A DNA stretch of 64,000 bases from an uncultured Aquimarina sp. Lineage in GTDB: Bacteria > Bacteroidota > Bacteroidia > Flavobacteriales > Flavobacteriaceae. Where the stretch lies: the NCBI GenBank assembly GCA_947498595.1, contig CANMKX010000014.1:55316-119315 (forward strand), read 5' to 3'. Below, piece after piece: positions 1-9,902 of the stretch (positions are counted from its first letter, which is position 1; each line of letters opens with the position of its first letter). The notes beneath the pieces were generated by a model. That model ran no database searches, was not told the origin of the DNA, and saw nothing but the letters and a program-made list of their open reading frames with translations. A program made the translations under genes and the position numbers.

Positions 1-102
1 ATAAGTAACATCATTAGGTAAATAGTAATCAAGTGTAGGATTTAATTGTGCAAATCCGATATAACTTGATAATACTAACAGAAAAGAATAGCAATATTTC
101 AT
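1..102 (-). CDS. N-terminus of a secreted protein, probably M14 zinc carboxypeptidase (partial)
   Basis: The reverse strand reads an open frame of 34 codons from an ATG at 102 to the window edge. Residues 1-19 form a signal peptide (charged start, hydrophobic core, ending Phe-Ala-Gln). The mature start LNPTLDYYLPNDVTY resembles the start of the large secreted M14 zinc carboxypeptidases of Bacteroidota, which have a similar LDYYLP..VTY segment. No catalytic residue lies inside the window, so the family call is an inference from this short stretch. The protein would be exported and act outside the cytoplasm. Confidence 0.5.
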   Translation of the reverse strand, partial: MKYCYSFLLVLSSYIGFAQLNPTLDYYLPNDVTY

Positions 103-150
103 TTAGAAAGAGATTAGTGAATCATTAATTGAAATTGTTTTTTGAAATAT

Positions 151-182
151 AAAAAAACCGCTTCATGTAGATGAAGCGGTTT
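151..182 (-). terminator. Rho-independent terminator of the DUF3276 gene
   Basis: A 12-bp perfect stem (AAACCGCTTCAT, 155-166, with ATGAAGCGGTTT, 171-182) and a 4-nt loop are followed on the reverse strand by a run of T (complement of 151-157). It lies 30 bp past the stop codon of the gene at 212-586. Confidence 0.85.
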
Positions 183-211
183 GCATAATTTTAACTTTAA
201 TTCTGGTGAGA

Positions 212-586
212 TTAAATATCATCAAAACTTACATCAGTAAAACTACCAGTAGAAGATGCTACTGTTTCATTTTCTTGATCATAAGTCTTTTGAAAATCTT
301 TTTGGTGTCTTTCACTAATTACTTCTTCACCTTTTTCGTTTACGATGTAATCAGTCATTTCGTTTAAGATTTCAGTAAAGCCAGCAAAATCCTCTTTGTA
401 TAAGTAGATTTTGTGTTTTTTGTAATGAAAAGACCCATCATCATTAGTGAATTTTTTACTCTCAGTAACTGTTAAATAATAGTCACCAGCTTTAGTTGCG
501 CGTACGTCAAAAAAGTAAGTTCTTCTACCTGCTCTTAAAACTTTTGAGAAAATTTCTTCTTTCTCCATCATTCCATTATCGCTCAT
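212..586 (-). CDS. PUR-alpha-like nucleic-acid-binding protein (DUF3276)
   Basis: A 124-residue protein of the DUF3276/PUR family, a small single-stranded nucleic-acid-binding fold found throughout Bacteroidota. The typical core runs from about residue 10 to 85: VLRAGRRTYFFDVR, then a strand pattern GDYYLTVTESKK and a second KHKIYLYKEDF strand. The tail (about 95-124) is acidic and Ser/Thr-rich and probably disordered. The ATG at 586 fits the usual start. It is monocistronic, with its own terminator downstream. The cellular role is not well established; nucleic-acid binding is inferred from the family. Confidence 0.85.
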   Translation of the reverse strand: MSDNGMMEKEEIFSKVLRAGRRTYFFDVRATKAGDYYLTVTESKKFTNDDGSFHYKKHKIYLYKEDFAGFTEILNEMTDYIVNEKGEEVISERHQKDFQKTYDQENETVASSTGSFTDVSFDDI

Positions 587-667
587 AGTTCCGTCTTCTT
601 AATATTAATTAGTTTATAATGTTCGTTTCAAAAATCCAAAAAAAATGTTATCCACACAACTAAATAA

Positions 668-2425
668 TTATAATTCTTTTTCATTTAGTTGTTTTAAATA
701 CGATTCTTTATAATATCCTTCAGTGTTTATTAGTTGATTATGAGTCCCTTGTTGAGTTATTTTGCCGTTTTCAAGCACAATGATTTTATCAGCATTTTTA
801 GCAGAAGAAACTCTATGACTTACAATAAACGTAGTTTTGTTTTTTGCTAATTTGTTAATGTTACTTAAAATTTGCTCTTCGGTCTCAGTATCAACAGCAG
901 AAAGACAGTCATCAAAAAGGTAGATGGAAGGGTCTTTTATCAAAGCTCTAGCAATAGAAACACGTTGTTTTTGACCTCCTGATAATGTAATCCCTCTTTC
1001 TCCTAAGATGGTTTTATATCCTTTTGCAAAATTTACAATATTCTCATGCACAGCGGCATCTTTTGCAGCTTGAAATATTTCTTCATTAGTTGCATTTTCT
1101 TTTCCAAACTTGATATTATTCAAAATACTGTCACTAAAAAGAAAAGCATCCTGAGGAACATATCCAATACTTTTTCTTAAATCATTGATGTTTAAATCTT
1201 TAATATTTATGCCATCGATGCATATTTCTCCTGAGGAAACGTTGTATAATCGCCCAATTAAATCCAAAATAGTGGATTTTCCAGATCCAGTTTTACCTAT
1301 AATAGCAATGGTCTCTCCAGTATTTATTTCGAAAGAAAGATCATTTAGCGCTGTTATATTGGTGTCTTCATATGTATATGAAACATTTTTAAAACTAATA
1401 TTCCCTGAGACTGGAGTATGTTTAGTTACTGTATTAACAACAGAAGGTTCTTGCTTTAAAAACTCATTAATTCTTCTTTGTGATACTTCTGCTTGCTGTA
1501 TAATCGATGTAACCCAACCTACTGTTGCTACAGGCCAAGTTAGCATGTTAACAAAAATGATAAATTCAACAATAACACCTAAATCTTTGATAGTTCCATC
1601 AATATATTGTTTTCCTCCAATGTAAATAACCATAATATTACTGAGCCCAATAAGCAGTACCATTAATGGGAAAAACAATGCTTGAACTTTTGCTAAATCG
1701 ATATTTTTATCTCTACTATTTTCTGCAAGTGAAGAAAAATCAGTGTTAATGCTGGTTTCAATCCCATATGCTTTAATTACAGATATACCACTAAATGACT
1801 CTTGAGTAAAGGTTGTTAACTTAGATAAATATTCTTGAACTACAGTACTACGTTTGTGTATTGAGACACTTAGTTTATAAATAGAAAAAGATAAAATAGG
1901 AAGTGGAGTTAATGTATATAACGTTAACGTTGGAGCAATACTAATCATATAACTAATCACAATAACAAATAATGTTAATGTGTTAACACTATACATAATA
2001 GCTGGGCCAAGATACATCCTTACCTTAGTTACATCTTCACTAATACGGTTCATTAAATCCCCTGTTCTATTTTTTTTGTAAAAAGAAAGACAAAGTTTTT
2101 CGTAATGCTTAAATACTTCGTTTTTGAGATCAAACTCAATATATCTAGAAACTACGATAAATGTTTGACGCATTAAAAAAGTAAAAAAAGCAGCAATAAA
2201 TACAGACCCTAATATTAAAAAAATATTAATGATTAATTGACTTTTTACAATCTCTAAATCAGTTGTTTCTTTACTAATATAACGACCGACTATATCTACA
2301 GAGTCACCAACAAATTTAGGCACAGCAATAGTAAACAAACGAGCAGTGATAGTTATGATAATACCAATAAGAAGTCTAAGTCGATATTTGAAAAAATATT
2401 TATTGAGATGGCGTAATGCACGCAT
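668..2425 (-). CDS. ABC exporter, fused permease and ATPase (MsbA/multidrug type)
   Basis: A half-transporter of 585 residues with a six-helix exporter domain (about 1-320) and a nucleotide-binding domain (about 340-580). Walker A GKTGSGKS is at 377-384, the LSGGQ signature at 481-485, Walker B at 501-506 and the H-loop SHR near 536. Walker B ends Asp-Asp (YLFDDCLSAVD) instead of Asp-Glu, so the catalytic Glu is Asp. That substitution is known in one subunit of heterodimeric exporters of the BmrCD/LmrCD type, yet no partner gene is adjacent. The substrate cannot be told from sequence. The ATG at 2425 is well placed before the first helix. Confidence 0.88.
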   Translation of the reverse strand: MRALRHLNKYFFKYRLRLLIGIIITITARLFTIAVPKFVGDSVDIVGRYISKETTDLEIVKSQLIINIFLILGSVFIAAFFTFLMRQTFIVVSRYIEFDLKNEVFKHYEKLCLSFYKKNRTGDLMNRISEDVTKVRMYLGPAIMYSVNTLTLFVIVISYMISIAPTLTLYTLTPLPILSFSIYKLSVSIHKRSTVVQEYLSKLTTFTQESFSGISVIKAYGIETSINTDFSSLAENSRDKNIDLAKVQALFFPLMVLLIGLSNIMVIYIGGKQYIDGTIKDLGVIVEFIIFVNMLTWPVATVGWVTSIIQQAEVSQRRINEFLKQEPSVVNTVTKHTPVSGNISFKNVSYTYEDTNITALNDLSFEINTGETIAIIGKTGSGKSTILDLIGRLYNVSSGEICIDGINIKDLNINDLRKSIGYVPQDAFLFSDSILNNIKFGKENATNEEIFQAAKDAAVHENIVNFAKGYKTILGERGITLSGGQKQRVSIARALIKDPSIYLFDDCLSAVDTETEEQILSNINKLAKNKTTFIVSHRVSSAKNADKIIVLENGKITQQGTHNQLINTEGYYKESYLKQLNEKEL

Positions 2426-2570
2426 AGAGTATTTTTATTTAAAGTGTTTGTTTTAATATATTATTCGTACAATTGTGAGATAAAAAATCGTAAATTAATA
2501 AAATAAGTGTATTTTTACACGCCAATTTTGGTAATTATATAATTTCTAACATTTTAAAACATTATAAATA

Positions 2571-3674
2571 ATGGTCACAGATGTACTTACAGCAAATCAA
2601 TTAAAAAAAGAAGCACCGGTATTTGGTCAAATGTCTTTTGATAATCATGAACAAGTTGTGTTTTGTCATGACAAAGATACAGGTTTAAAAGCAATAATTG
2701 GAGTGCACAATACGGTTTTAGGTCCTGCACTTGGAGGAACTAGAATGTATAATTATAGTACAGAATGGGATGCGTTAAACGATGTACTACGCCTTTCGCG
2801 CGGAATGACTTATAAATCAGCAATTACAGGTTTAAATCTAGGTGGAGGAAAAGCTGTTATCATTGGTGATGCTAAGACTCAAAAGACACCTGAGTTAATG
2901 AAACGCTTTGGTGAATTTGTACATACATTAGGAGGTAAATATTATACAGCTGAGGATGTTGGTATGGAAACTTCGGATATGGATACAGTAAGAGAAGTAA
3001 CTCCATATGTAACTGGAATTTCTGAATCAAAAGGAGGAGCGGGAAACCCATCTCCAGTTACTGCTTACGGTGTTTATATGGGAATGAAAGCAGCAGCAGA
3101 ATTTAAATATGGAACTAATAAGTTAGACGGGAAACGCGTTTTAGTACAAGGAATAGGACATGTAGGAGAAGAATTAGTTCGTTTAACTGCAGAAGAAGGA
3201 GCAAAAGTTGTAATCAGTGATATCAACGAAGAAAGATTGAATGAAGTAAGCACTAAGTATGGTGTTGAAATTTATAGAGGAGAAGATGTTTATACAGCAG
3301 ATATGGATATTTATGCACCTTGTGCTTTAGGAGCAACTGTAAATGATGCAACTATCAATAAATTGAAAGCTCAAATTATAGCAGGTGCAGCAAATAACCA
3401 GTTAGCAAACGAGAATATTCATGGAGCATTATTGCAGCAAAAAGGAATTGTATATGCACCAGATTTCTTAATCAATGCTGGAGGTATCATCAATGTGTAT
3501 GCAGAAATCGAAGGATACGGTAGAGATGAAATCATGAAAAGAACAGAAAATATCTATAATACTACATTGGACATCTTCAATAAAGCAAAAGAAGAAGGAA
3601 TTACAACGCACGCAGCTTCATTACGTAAAGCTGAAGAAAGAATCGCTGAAAGAAAAAAAGCGAACTTACAATAA
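2571..3674 (+). CDS. Leucine dehydrogenase (Glu/Leu/Phe/Val dehydrogenase family)
   Basis: A 367-residue NAD-dependent amino-acid dehydrogenase, oxidatively deaminating branched-chain amino acids to 2-oxo acids in the cytoplasm. The dimerisation/catalytic domain holds GPALGGTRMY (51-60), the substrate-binding Lys82 in TYKSA and the catalytic Lys94 in GGGKAV. The Rossmann domain carries GxGHVG at about 194-199. Length and motif order match leucine dehydrogenases of Bacteroidota better than glutamate dehydrogenases, which are longer. It stands alone, with a terminator hairpin directly downstream. Valine or phenylalanine preference is possible and not resolvable here. Confidence 0.9.
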   Translation: MVTDVLTANQLKKEAPVFGQMSFDNHEQVVFCHDKDTGLKAIIGVHNTVLGPALGGTRMYNYSTEWDALNDVLRLSRGMTYKSAITGLNLGGGKAVIIGDAKTQKTPELMKRFGEFVHTLGGKYYTAEDVGMETSDMDTVREVTPYVTGISESKGGAGNPSPVTAYGVYMGMKAAAEFKYGTNKLDGKRVLVQGIGHVGEELVRLTAEEGAKVVISDINEERLNEVSTKYGVEIYRGEDVYTADMDIYAPCALGATVNDATINKLKAQIIAGAANNQLANENIHGALLQQKGIVYAPDFLINAGGIINVYAEIEGYGRDEIMKRTENIYNTTLDIFNKAKEEGITTHAASLRKAEERIAERKKANLQ

Positions 3675-3703
3675 AATTGATAAAAAATAATATTATTTTT
3701 GCA

Positions 3704-3737
3704 GGGTGAAAGCAACATGCTTTCACCCTTTAATTTT
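3704..3737 (+). terminator. Terminator after leucine dehydrogenase
   Basis: GGGTGAAAG (3704-3712) pairs with CTTTCACCC (3720-3728) around a 7-nt loop, followed by TTTAATTTT. It lies 30 bp beyond the stop codon and 24 bp before nusB. Confidence 0.8.
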
Positions 3738-3760
3738 AAACAATTAGTTCTTTGTAATCT

Positions 3761-4705
3761 ATGTTAACCAGAAGACATATTCGAGTAAAAGTAATGCAAT
3801 CTCTCTATTCGTTAGAGCAAGCAAAAAGTGATAATCTTGATAAAGAAAGAAAGTTCCTGCTACACAGTATGGATCAAATGTATGACCTGCTTCTAGTTAA
3901 CCTTCAACTATTGGTAGAAGTTCGTAAACATGTTGAAGATTTTATTACTAAAAGCCAAAAGAAATTTTTAGCTACCTCAGAAGACAAAAATCCAAATCAA
4001 AAATTTGTTAACAACGCAGTATTTAAACTTTTAGAAAGTAACCTTGCTTTAAAGGAAGGACTTGATAAAAAGAAACTAAATTGCTGGGAGTTAGATAGCG
4101 AATACGTAGTGATTATTTGGAATGAAATCAAGGAAAGTGAAATATACAATAAGTATATGAATGTTTCTGAAACATCATTTGAAGAAGATAAAAACTTTTT
4201 ATTGGAGATTTTTAAAGAAATCGTAGCTCCTAATGATAAATTATACGATTATATAGAAGACAAGCAAATTACATGGGTAGATGATATTCCGTTAATTAAT
4301 ACTGCTATCGTAAAGTTTTTAAGAAGAATCGAAGAGACTGATGATGAAAATTTAGTGCTTCCAAAACTATATAAAGATACAGATGATAAAAAGTTTGCTT
4401 TAGATTTATTTAGAAAAACAGCATTAAATACAATAGAATTCGAATCAGAAATTGAAGGGAAAACACCTAATTGGGATAAGGATAGAATTGCCGAAATAGA
4501 CAAAATTAATATCAAAATGGCAATTTGCGAGTTCTTGAAGTTCCCGTCAATCCCTGTAAAAGTAACTATTAACGAATATTTAGAATTATCTAAAGAATAC
4601 AGTACACCTAAAAGTAGTATCTTTATCAACGGTATTCTAGATAAGATATCAAAAGAGTATCAACAAGCTAACAAATTAAATAAAATAGGTCGTGGACTTA
4701 TGTAA
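3761..4705 (+). CDS. nusB: Transcription antitermination factor NusB (long form)
   Basis: A 314-residue protein. The N-terminus LTRRHIRVKVMQSLYSLEQ and the C-terminal half (about 205-300, INIKMAICEFLKFPSIPVKVTINEYLELSKEYS) are the two conserved parts of NusB, which binds boxA RNA with S10 during rRNA transcription. Bacteroidota NusB is about twice as long as the E. coli protein because of a helical insert, here roughly residues 25-200. The start ATG at 3761 gives the canonical Leu-Thr-Arg-Arg opening. It is followed by DUF1573 and yajC on the same strand with short gaps (51 and 6 bp), a common order in this class. Confidence 0.92.
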   Translation: MLTRRHIRVKVMQSLYSLEQAKSDNLDKERKFLLHSMDQMYDLLLVNLQLLVEVRKHVEDFITKSQKKFLATSEDKNPNQKFVNNAVFKLLESNLALKEGLDKKKLNCWELDSEYVVIIWNEIKESEIYNKYMNVSETSFEEDKNFLLEIFKEIVAPNDKLYDYIEDKQITWVDDIPLINTAIVKFLRRIEETDDENLVLPKLYKDTDDKKFALDLFRKTALNTIEFESEIEGKTPNWDKDRIAEIDKINIKMAICEFLKFPSIPVKVTINEYLELSKEYSTPKSSIFINGILDKISKEYQQANKLNKIGRGLM

Positions 4706-4756
4706 TTTAAAAAAATTAGTATTTTTAACCCTTAGAAATAATTAAAAACCTAAGTA

Positions 4757-5236
4757 ATGAAAAAAGGAATCTTAATCCTAGCTGGAGTTGTAGCTTTTGC
4801 TTTCACATCTTGTAAAGAAAATGCAACTGAAAAAGTTAAAGAAGAAAATGTAGCAACTGCAGCAGCACGTGATGCAAAAGTAGCTGATTTCCCAGTAATG
4901 ACATTCTCACAAACTGACCATGATTTTGGAACAATCAATGAAGGAGATGTTGTAGAGCACACTTTTACTTTTACAAACACTGGAAAATCTCCATTGGTAA
5001 TTGTAAGTGCTAAAGGAAGTTGTGGATGTACAGTACCAAGTTATTCTAAGGAGCCTATCGCACCGGGAGGATCTGGAGAAATGTTAGTAAAGTTTAACTC
5101 TAATGGTAAACCTAACTTACAAAACAAAACTGTAACAATTACAGCGAATACTGAAAAAGGAAAAGAAACTATCAAAATTAAAGCGTTAGTAACACCTAAA
5201 GCTAAACCAGCTTCTGGAACTCCAGCTGCTCACTAA
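4757..5236 (+). CDS. DUF1573 lipoprotein
   Basis: A 159-residue exported lipoprotein: a signal peptide with lipobox FTSC (Cys19), a low-complexity linker (about 20-48), then one DUF1573 domain (about 50-150). The characteristic segment is HDFGTINEGDVVEHTFTFTNTG, followed by GCGCTVP-type (here GSCGCTVPSYS) and PGGSGEM. The domain is an immunoglobulin-like beta-sandwich of unknown function that is frequent in Bacteroidota. It lies 6 bp upstream of yajC and is probably co-transcribed with it. Confidence 0.9.
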   Translation: MKKGILILAGVVAFAFTSCKENATEKVKEENVATAAARDAKVADFPVMTFSQTDHDFGTINEGDVVEHTFTFTNTGKSPLVIVSAKGSCGCTVPSYSKEPIAPGGSGEMLVKFNSNGKPNLQNKTVTITANTEKGKETIKIKALVTPKAKPASGTPAAH

Positions 5237-5242
5237 TTTTAT

Positions 5243-5536
5243 ATGGGACAAATACAAGACTTTCTTCCTTTTGTTTTAATGTTTGTGGTATTATATTTTT
5301 TTATGATACGTCCGCAAATGCAAAAAGCAAAAAAAGAGAAAAAATTTGCAAATGAGCTTAAAAAAGGAGATCGTGTAATCACTAAAAGTGGTTTACATGG
5401 TAAAATCTTCGATTTTAGCGAAAAAAATAATACGATTGTTATTGAAACTGGTGCAGGGAAACTTACTTTTGACAAATCATCAATATCGATGGATATGAGT
5501 CAGAAGCTTAATGCTCCTCCGGCAGAGAAGAAATAA
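5243..5536 (+). CDS. yajC: Preprotein translocase subunit YajC
   Basis: A 97-residue single-span membrane protein. The N-terminal helix (about 8-24, FLPFVLMFVVLYFFMIRPQ) is followed by the YajC signature MIRPQMQKAKKEKKF and a small beta domain (GDRVITKSGLHGKI). It is part of the SecDF-YajC complex that assists SecYEG. It follows the DUF1573 gene by 6 bp and ends in a strong bidirectional terminator. Confidence 0.95.
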   Translation: MGQIQDFLPFVLMFVVLYFFMIRPQMQKAKKEKKFANELKKGDRVITKSGLHGKIFDFSEKNNTIVIETGAGKLTFDKSSISMDMSQKLNAPPAEKK

Positions 5537-5555
5537 ATAATTGTATAAGCATATA

Positions 5556-5587
5556 AAAAGCGGGATAATTAATTATCCCGCTTTTTT
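5556..5587. terminator. Bidirectional terminator between yajC and pepT
   Basis: AGCGGGATAATT (5559-5570) is directly followed by its exact complement (5571-5582), with A-runs before and T-runs after. This serves the convergent genes yajC (+) and pepT (-). Confidence 0.88.
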
Positions 5588-5615
5588 ATTCCCTATAAAA
5601 ATTAGGCGATTTATT

Positions 5616-6860
5616 TTAGGAGAGTTTCTTTTCGGCTGTAATTTGAGCAATATTGACAATCACTTCTATTGCTTTTTGCATACTCTCAACAGGAACATAT
5701 TCATAACGACCATGGAAATTATGTCCACCAGCAAAGATATTAGGACATGGTAATCCCATAAAACTTAATTGAGAACCATCAGTACCTCCTCTAATAGGTT
5801 TAATAATAGGAGTGATTCCAGCTTTTTTTATTGCCTTTTCAGCAATATCTACAATATGCATTACTGGCTCTACTTTTTCACGCATATTAAAATATTGATC
5901 ATTGATTGTAATTTCAATAGCGTCTTGATTAAGGTCAGAATTAATAGATTTAACTAGAGCAATCATCTCTTCCTTTCTTTCTTCAAAGCGTTTTTTGTCG
6001 TGATCTCTGATAATGTATTCTAATGTGGTTTGCTCGACTTCTCCTTGTATGCTATATAAGTGAAAGAAACCTTCTCTACCACTAGTATGTTCAGGAGTTT
6101 CTTTGGCAGGTAATGCATTAATATATTTTTGAGCAATATACATACTATTGATCATTTTACCTTTTGCATATCCAGGATGTACAATCTTACCTTTAACAGT
6201 TACAACAGCTCCTGCAGCATTAAAGTTTTCATATTCTAATTCTCCAATTTCACTACCATCCATGGTATAAGCCCAATCTGCCCCAAATTTTTCAACATCA
6301 AATTTGTGAGCACCACGACCTATTTCTTCATCAGGAGTAAAGCCTATTCTAATGTTTCCATGCTTGATTTCAGGATGATTAATAAGGTATTCCATTGCAG
6401 AAATTATTTCAGCAATTCCAGCCTTATCATCAGCACCCAAAAGTGTTGTGCCATCTGTAGTGATAATAGTTTGACCTTTGTATAAAAGAAGATCTTCAAA
6501 GTATTGTGGAGAAAGCACAATGTTTTCTTTTTCATTTAAAAGAATATCTTTCCCATCATAATTTTCGATAATCTGTGGTTTTACATTTGCTCCAGTAAAA
6601 TCTGGAGTAGTATCAAAATGAGAAATGAAACCTATAGTAGGTACTTCGTAGTCCAAATTTGAAGGCAATGTAGCCATAATATATGCATGTTCATCAATGG
6701 TAACATTTGATAAACCAATAGACTTTAACTCATTAACTAATTGATGAGCTAAGTTCCATTGTTTTTTTGTGCTAGGAGTTGTTTTACTACTGGGATCACT
6801 TTCTGTATCTACGGTTACATAGCTTATAAAACGATCTATTAAATGTTGTTTTGAAATCAT
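5616..6860 (-). CDS. pepT: Peptidase T (tripeptide aminopeptidase)
   Basis: A 414-residue M20 metallopeptidase that removes N-terminal residues from tripeptides in the cytoplasm. Visible metal-site motifs are SHFDTTPDF (His81, Asp83), [12 protein letters not shown] (bridging Asp), TPDEEIGRG (Glu pair) and the C-terminal [13 protein letters not shown]. The lid domain inserts between them. The length equals that of E. coli PepT. The ATG start at 6860 gives the normal [11 protein letters not shown] opening. It is monocistronic. Confidence 0.95.
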   Translation of the reverse strand: MISKQHLIDRFISYVTVDTESDPSSKTTPSTKKQWNLAHQLVNELKSIGLSNVTIDEHAYIMATLPSNLDYEVPTIGFISHFDTTPDFTGANVKPQIIENYDGKDILLNEKENIVLSPQYFEDLLLYKGQTIITTDGTTLLGADDKAGIAEIISAMEYLINHPEIKHGNIRIGFTPDEEIGRGAHKFDVEKFGADWAYTMDGSEIGELEYENFNAAGAVVTVKGKIVHPGYAKGKMINSMYIAQKYINALPAKETPEHTSGREGFFHLYSIQGEVEQTTLEYIIRDHDKKRFEERKEEMIALVKSINSDLNQDAIEITINDQYFNMREKVEPVMHIVDIAEKAIKKAGITPIIKPIRGGTDGSQLSFMGLPCPNIFAGGHNFHGRYEYVPVESMQKAIEVIVNIAQITAEKKLS

Positions 6861-6897
6861 TATTATAGGTTTTTTTAGTCTTTGTTTGTGATTATTG

Positions 6898-6989
6898 TAC
6901 GTGGCTGATCATTTTTTTACGGTTAAACCACGTATTTTATTAATATTTTGATGATAATTTAACATATGATTAATATTAAGTTACCTTTG
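6898..6989 (+). promoter_or_regulatory. Promoter region of the 958-residue TonB receptor with an inverted repeat
   Basis: TACGTGG (6898-6904) and CCACGTA (6928-6934) form a perfect 7-bp inverted repeat. Between and overlapping them is TTTTTTACGGTTAAACC (6913-6929), which occurs again at 32503-32519. A Bacteroidota -7 element TACCTTTG lies at 6982-6989, 26 bp before the start codon. No iron-type palindrome (TTATTTA-N9-TAAATAA) is present, unlike the promoters from 14 kb onward. Confidence 0.5.
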
Positions 6990-7014
6990 GGGCAAATTAA
7001 AAAAATATTATTAT

Positions 7015-9891
7015 ATGTTTAAACATTACATCTTTTTGTTACTGTTTTCAATGGGGCTAACAGTAACAATATCGGCTCAAGACGTTACGGGGACTGTTCT
7101 TGACGACCGTTCACAACCTTTACCGGGAGTTTCTGTAATAGTTAAAGGTAACGATTCAGGAACTGTTACAGATTATAATGGGAAATATATTTTACAGGCT
7201 GAACAAGGTTCTGTATTAGTTTTTTCATTTATAGGATTTAAAACACAAGAAGCTACCGTATCAGGTAATACTGTAAATGTAACAATGGAATCTGGAGTGG
7301 CTCTAGATGAAGTTGTATTAGTTGGATCTAGGAGTGCAAATAGAACAGTTATAGAATCAGTAGTACCTATTGATGTTATAGATGTTAAAGAAATTTCTAA
7401 TGCTACGCCACAAGTAAATTTAAATCAAATTTTAAATTATGTAGCACCTTCTTTTTCATCAAACACACAAACAATATCTGATGGAACAGATCATATCGAT
7501 CCTGCATCTTTAAGAGGATTAGGACCAGATCAAGTTTTGGTATTAGTTAATGGGAAAAGACGTCATACTTCTTCTTTAGTAAACATAAATGGAACTTTTG
7601 GAAGAGGAAATGTAGGAACAGATTTAAATGCAATTCCTGCTGCAGCAATTAAGAGAGTTGAAGTACTTAGAGATGGAGCTGCTGCACAATACGGATCAGA
7701 TGCAATTGCTGGTGTAATTAATATTGTTCTTAATAATTCAGTTAATGAATTAAATGTAGGAGTAACTACAGGAGCGAATTTTTCTAAAAATGCAAACGGA
7801 CAAGAAGGTGGAGTAGACGGAGAAACAGTAAATGTATCTGCAAGCTATGGACTACCATTAGGAGATAAAGGAGGGTTTATTAATTTCTCTGGAGATTTTG
7901 ATTATAGAGAAGCATATAGCCGTATGAAAGAATGGGAAGGATCTGTTTTTAACGGATATAACTCTGTAGAATGGGTTGCTGCAAATAGTGGAGCTGATTT
8001 ATCCGATTTGAGCTTTAGTGATATTCAATTTTATGCTCAAGGAGTTACTCATTTTGGATTAGGACTTAAAAATGATATCAATAATGCAACAAGTTTATCT
8101 CAATTACAAGGATTGTTGGATTTTGATACAACAGACAATGAGTTGATAGCTAGAGGTCAAGAGAGATCAGATTATAATATGAGAGTTGGGCAATCAGAAC
8201 TTAGAGGAGGTCGTTTCTTCGCTAACTTCTCGTTACCATTAGATGATAAAGGAACAGAATTGTATTCTTTTGCAGGAATAAGTACAAGAAAAGGAAATTC
8301 TGCAGGGTTTTATAGATTACCAAATCAGGCGAGAGCATATACTCCTTTATATATTAATGGATTTTTACCAGAAATTAATTCTAATATAAAAGATCAATCA
8401 TTATCAGCTGGAATAAAAGGTAAGATAGGAGATTGGGATGTAGATTTTAGTAATACTTGGGGAAGAAACTCTTTCTTATTCGTAATATCTAATAGCTCTA
8501 ATGCATCTTTACAGACAGCATCACCTACAACATTTGATGCTGGTGGATTTGCTTTTACACAAAACACGACAAACCTTGATATACGTAAATATTACGAAGA
8601 TGTATTAAGTGGATTTAATGTAGCTTTTGGTGGTGAACACAGAGCAGAAGTATATGATATTATTGCAGGAGAAGAGGAGTCTTATACACAATATGATGTA
8701 GATGGAAATCCTATTATTAGTACATCACAAACAACTCCAACAGACTTTTTTGGAAGAGCTAGATTAGGAAGTTCTCAAGTATTTCCAGGATTTAGTCCAG
8801 ATAATGAATTATCAAGAAATAGAAGTAGTGTAGCAGCATATTTAGATTTAGAAGCTGATATTACTAAAAAGTGGTTAGTAAGTGGTGCTGCAAGATTTGA
8901 AAATTATAGTGATTTTGGATCTACAATCAATTTTAAATTGGCATCAAGATATAAACTAACAGAGAACTTTAATATTAGAGCTGCCGGAAATACAGGATTT
9001 AGAGCACCATCATTACACCAATTGAATTTTAACTCTGTATCTACACTATTTGGAGATGATGGAGAACCTATTGAAGTTGGTACATTTACAAATGATTCAG
9101 ATATAGCACAACAATTAGGAATTCCTGCATTAAAAGAGGAAACATCACAGAGTGTAAGTCTTGGGTTTACAACAAAAATTCCTGCAGCGAATTTGAGTAT
9201 AACTGCTGATGCATATTTTGTAGCAATCGAAGATAGAGTTGTGTTAACAGGACAATTTGATATTCCTGATGAAATTACAACAACAGCAGAAAGAGCAGCT
9301 TTCTTTGCAAATGCAATTGATACAGAATCAAAAGGATTAGATGTAGTAATTACTCATAAAGCTAACTTAGGAAGCGATTGGAAATTAAAATCAGATTTAG
9401 CAGCTACTTTTTCACAAACACGTAAAGTAGGTGGAATTAAAGGATCAGAAATTTTAGCACAGTCAGGGCAGTTAGATACTTATTTTGATGAAAATTCAAG
9501 AGTATATTTAGAAGAATCAGTACCACGTACTAAAGTGAACTTATCAAATAACTTATCTGCAGGTAGAGTTAATGTGTTTTTACGTAATGTATATTTTGGA
9601 GAAGTTACAGGTGCTAATAATAACCCATTATTACAAGAAGACTTTAGTGGTAAAGTAGTAACTGATTTATCAATAGGATTTAAAGCAACTGATCAATTTA
9701 CATTTACTGTTGGAGCTAATAACTTATTAGATGTGTTCCCAGATAGAGCTTCTACAGGAGATTTAGATCCAACTGTAGCAGGAGTACAAAGTAATAGAAG
9801 TAGTGGTCGATTTGATTGGTCAAGAAGAGCACAACAATTTGGAATCGGAGGAAGATTCTTATTTGCAAGACTAAGCTTCGTTTTAAAATAA
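7015..9891 (+). CDS. TonB-dependent outer-membrane receptor
   Basis: A 958-residue receptor that imports a substrate across the outer membrane using TonB energy. Order: signal peptide (1-21), carboxypeptidase-D-like beta domain (about 22-95, [18 protein letters not shown]), a TonB-box-like DEVVLVG (about 98-104), plug (about 110-240, including [26 protein letters not shown]) and a 22-strand barrel ending in Phe-Val-Leu-Lys. The substrate is unknown. Two small lipoproteins follow within 20 bp each, so the three form an operon and the lipoproteins may be surface partners. There is no iron box upstream, so it may not belong to the iron regulon. Confidence 0.9.
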   Translation: MFKHYIFLLLFSMGLTVTISAQDVTGTVLDDRSQPLPGVSVIVKGNDSGTVTDYNGKYILQAEQGSVLVFSFIGFKTQEATVSGNTVNVTMESGVALDEVVLVGSRSANRTVIESVVPIDVIDVKEISNATPQVNLNQILNYVAPSFSSNTQTISDGTDHIDPASLRGLGPDQVLVLVNGKRRHTSSLVNINGTFGRGNVGTDLNAIPAAAIKRVEVLRDGAAAQYGSDAIAGVINIVLNNSVNELNVGVTTGANFSKNANGQEGGVDGETVNVSASYGLPLGDKGGFINFSGDFDYREAYSRMKEWEGSVFNGYNSVEWVAANSGADLSDLSFSDIQFYAQGVTHFGLGLKNDINNATSLSQLQGLLDFDTTDNELIARGQERSDYNMRVGQSELRGGRFFANFSLPLDDKGTELYSFAGISTRKGNSAGFYRLPNQARAYTPLYINGFLPEINSNIKDQSLSAGIKGKIGDWDVDFSNTWGRNSFLFVISNSSNASLQTASPTTFDAGGFAFTQNTTNLDIRKYYEDVLSGFNVAFGGEHRAEVYDIIAGEEESYTQYDVDGNPIISTSQTTPTDFFGRARLGSSQVFPGFSPDNELSRNRSSVAAYLDLEADITKKWLVSGAARFENYSDFGSTINFKLASRYKLTENFNIRAAGNTGFRAPSLHQLNFNSVSTLFGDDGEPIEVGTFTNDSDIAQQLGIPALKEETSQSVSLGFTTKIPAANLSITADAYFVAIEDRVVLTGQFDIPDEITTTAERAAFFANAIDTESKGLDVVITHKANLGSDWKLKSDLAATFSQTRKVGGIKGSEILAQSGQLDTYFDENSRVYLEESVPRTKVNLSNNLSAGRVNVFLRNVYFGEVTGANNNPLLQEDFSGKVVTDLSIGFKATDQFTFTVGANNLLDVFPDRASTGDLDPTVAGVQSNRSSGRFDWSRRAQQFGIGGRFLFARLSFVLK

Positions 9892-9902
9892 AAAATTGAA
9901 AT

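Noticed and set aside
1185..1625. Open frame of 146 codons on the + strand inside the ABC exporter gene
   Set aside because: It is the antisense shadow of a well-conserved transporter with Walker A, LSGGQ and Walker B motifs; its translation shows no recognisable domain.
7015..9891. Assigning the first TonB receptor to iron uptake
   Set aside because: No iron box lies in its promoter and its lipoprotein partners are not of a siderophore- or haem-binding type.
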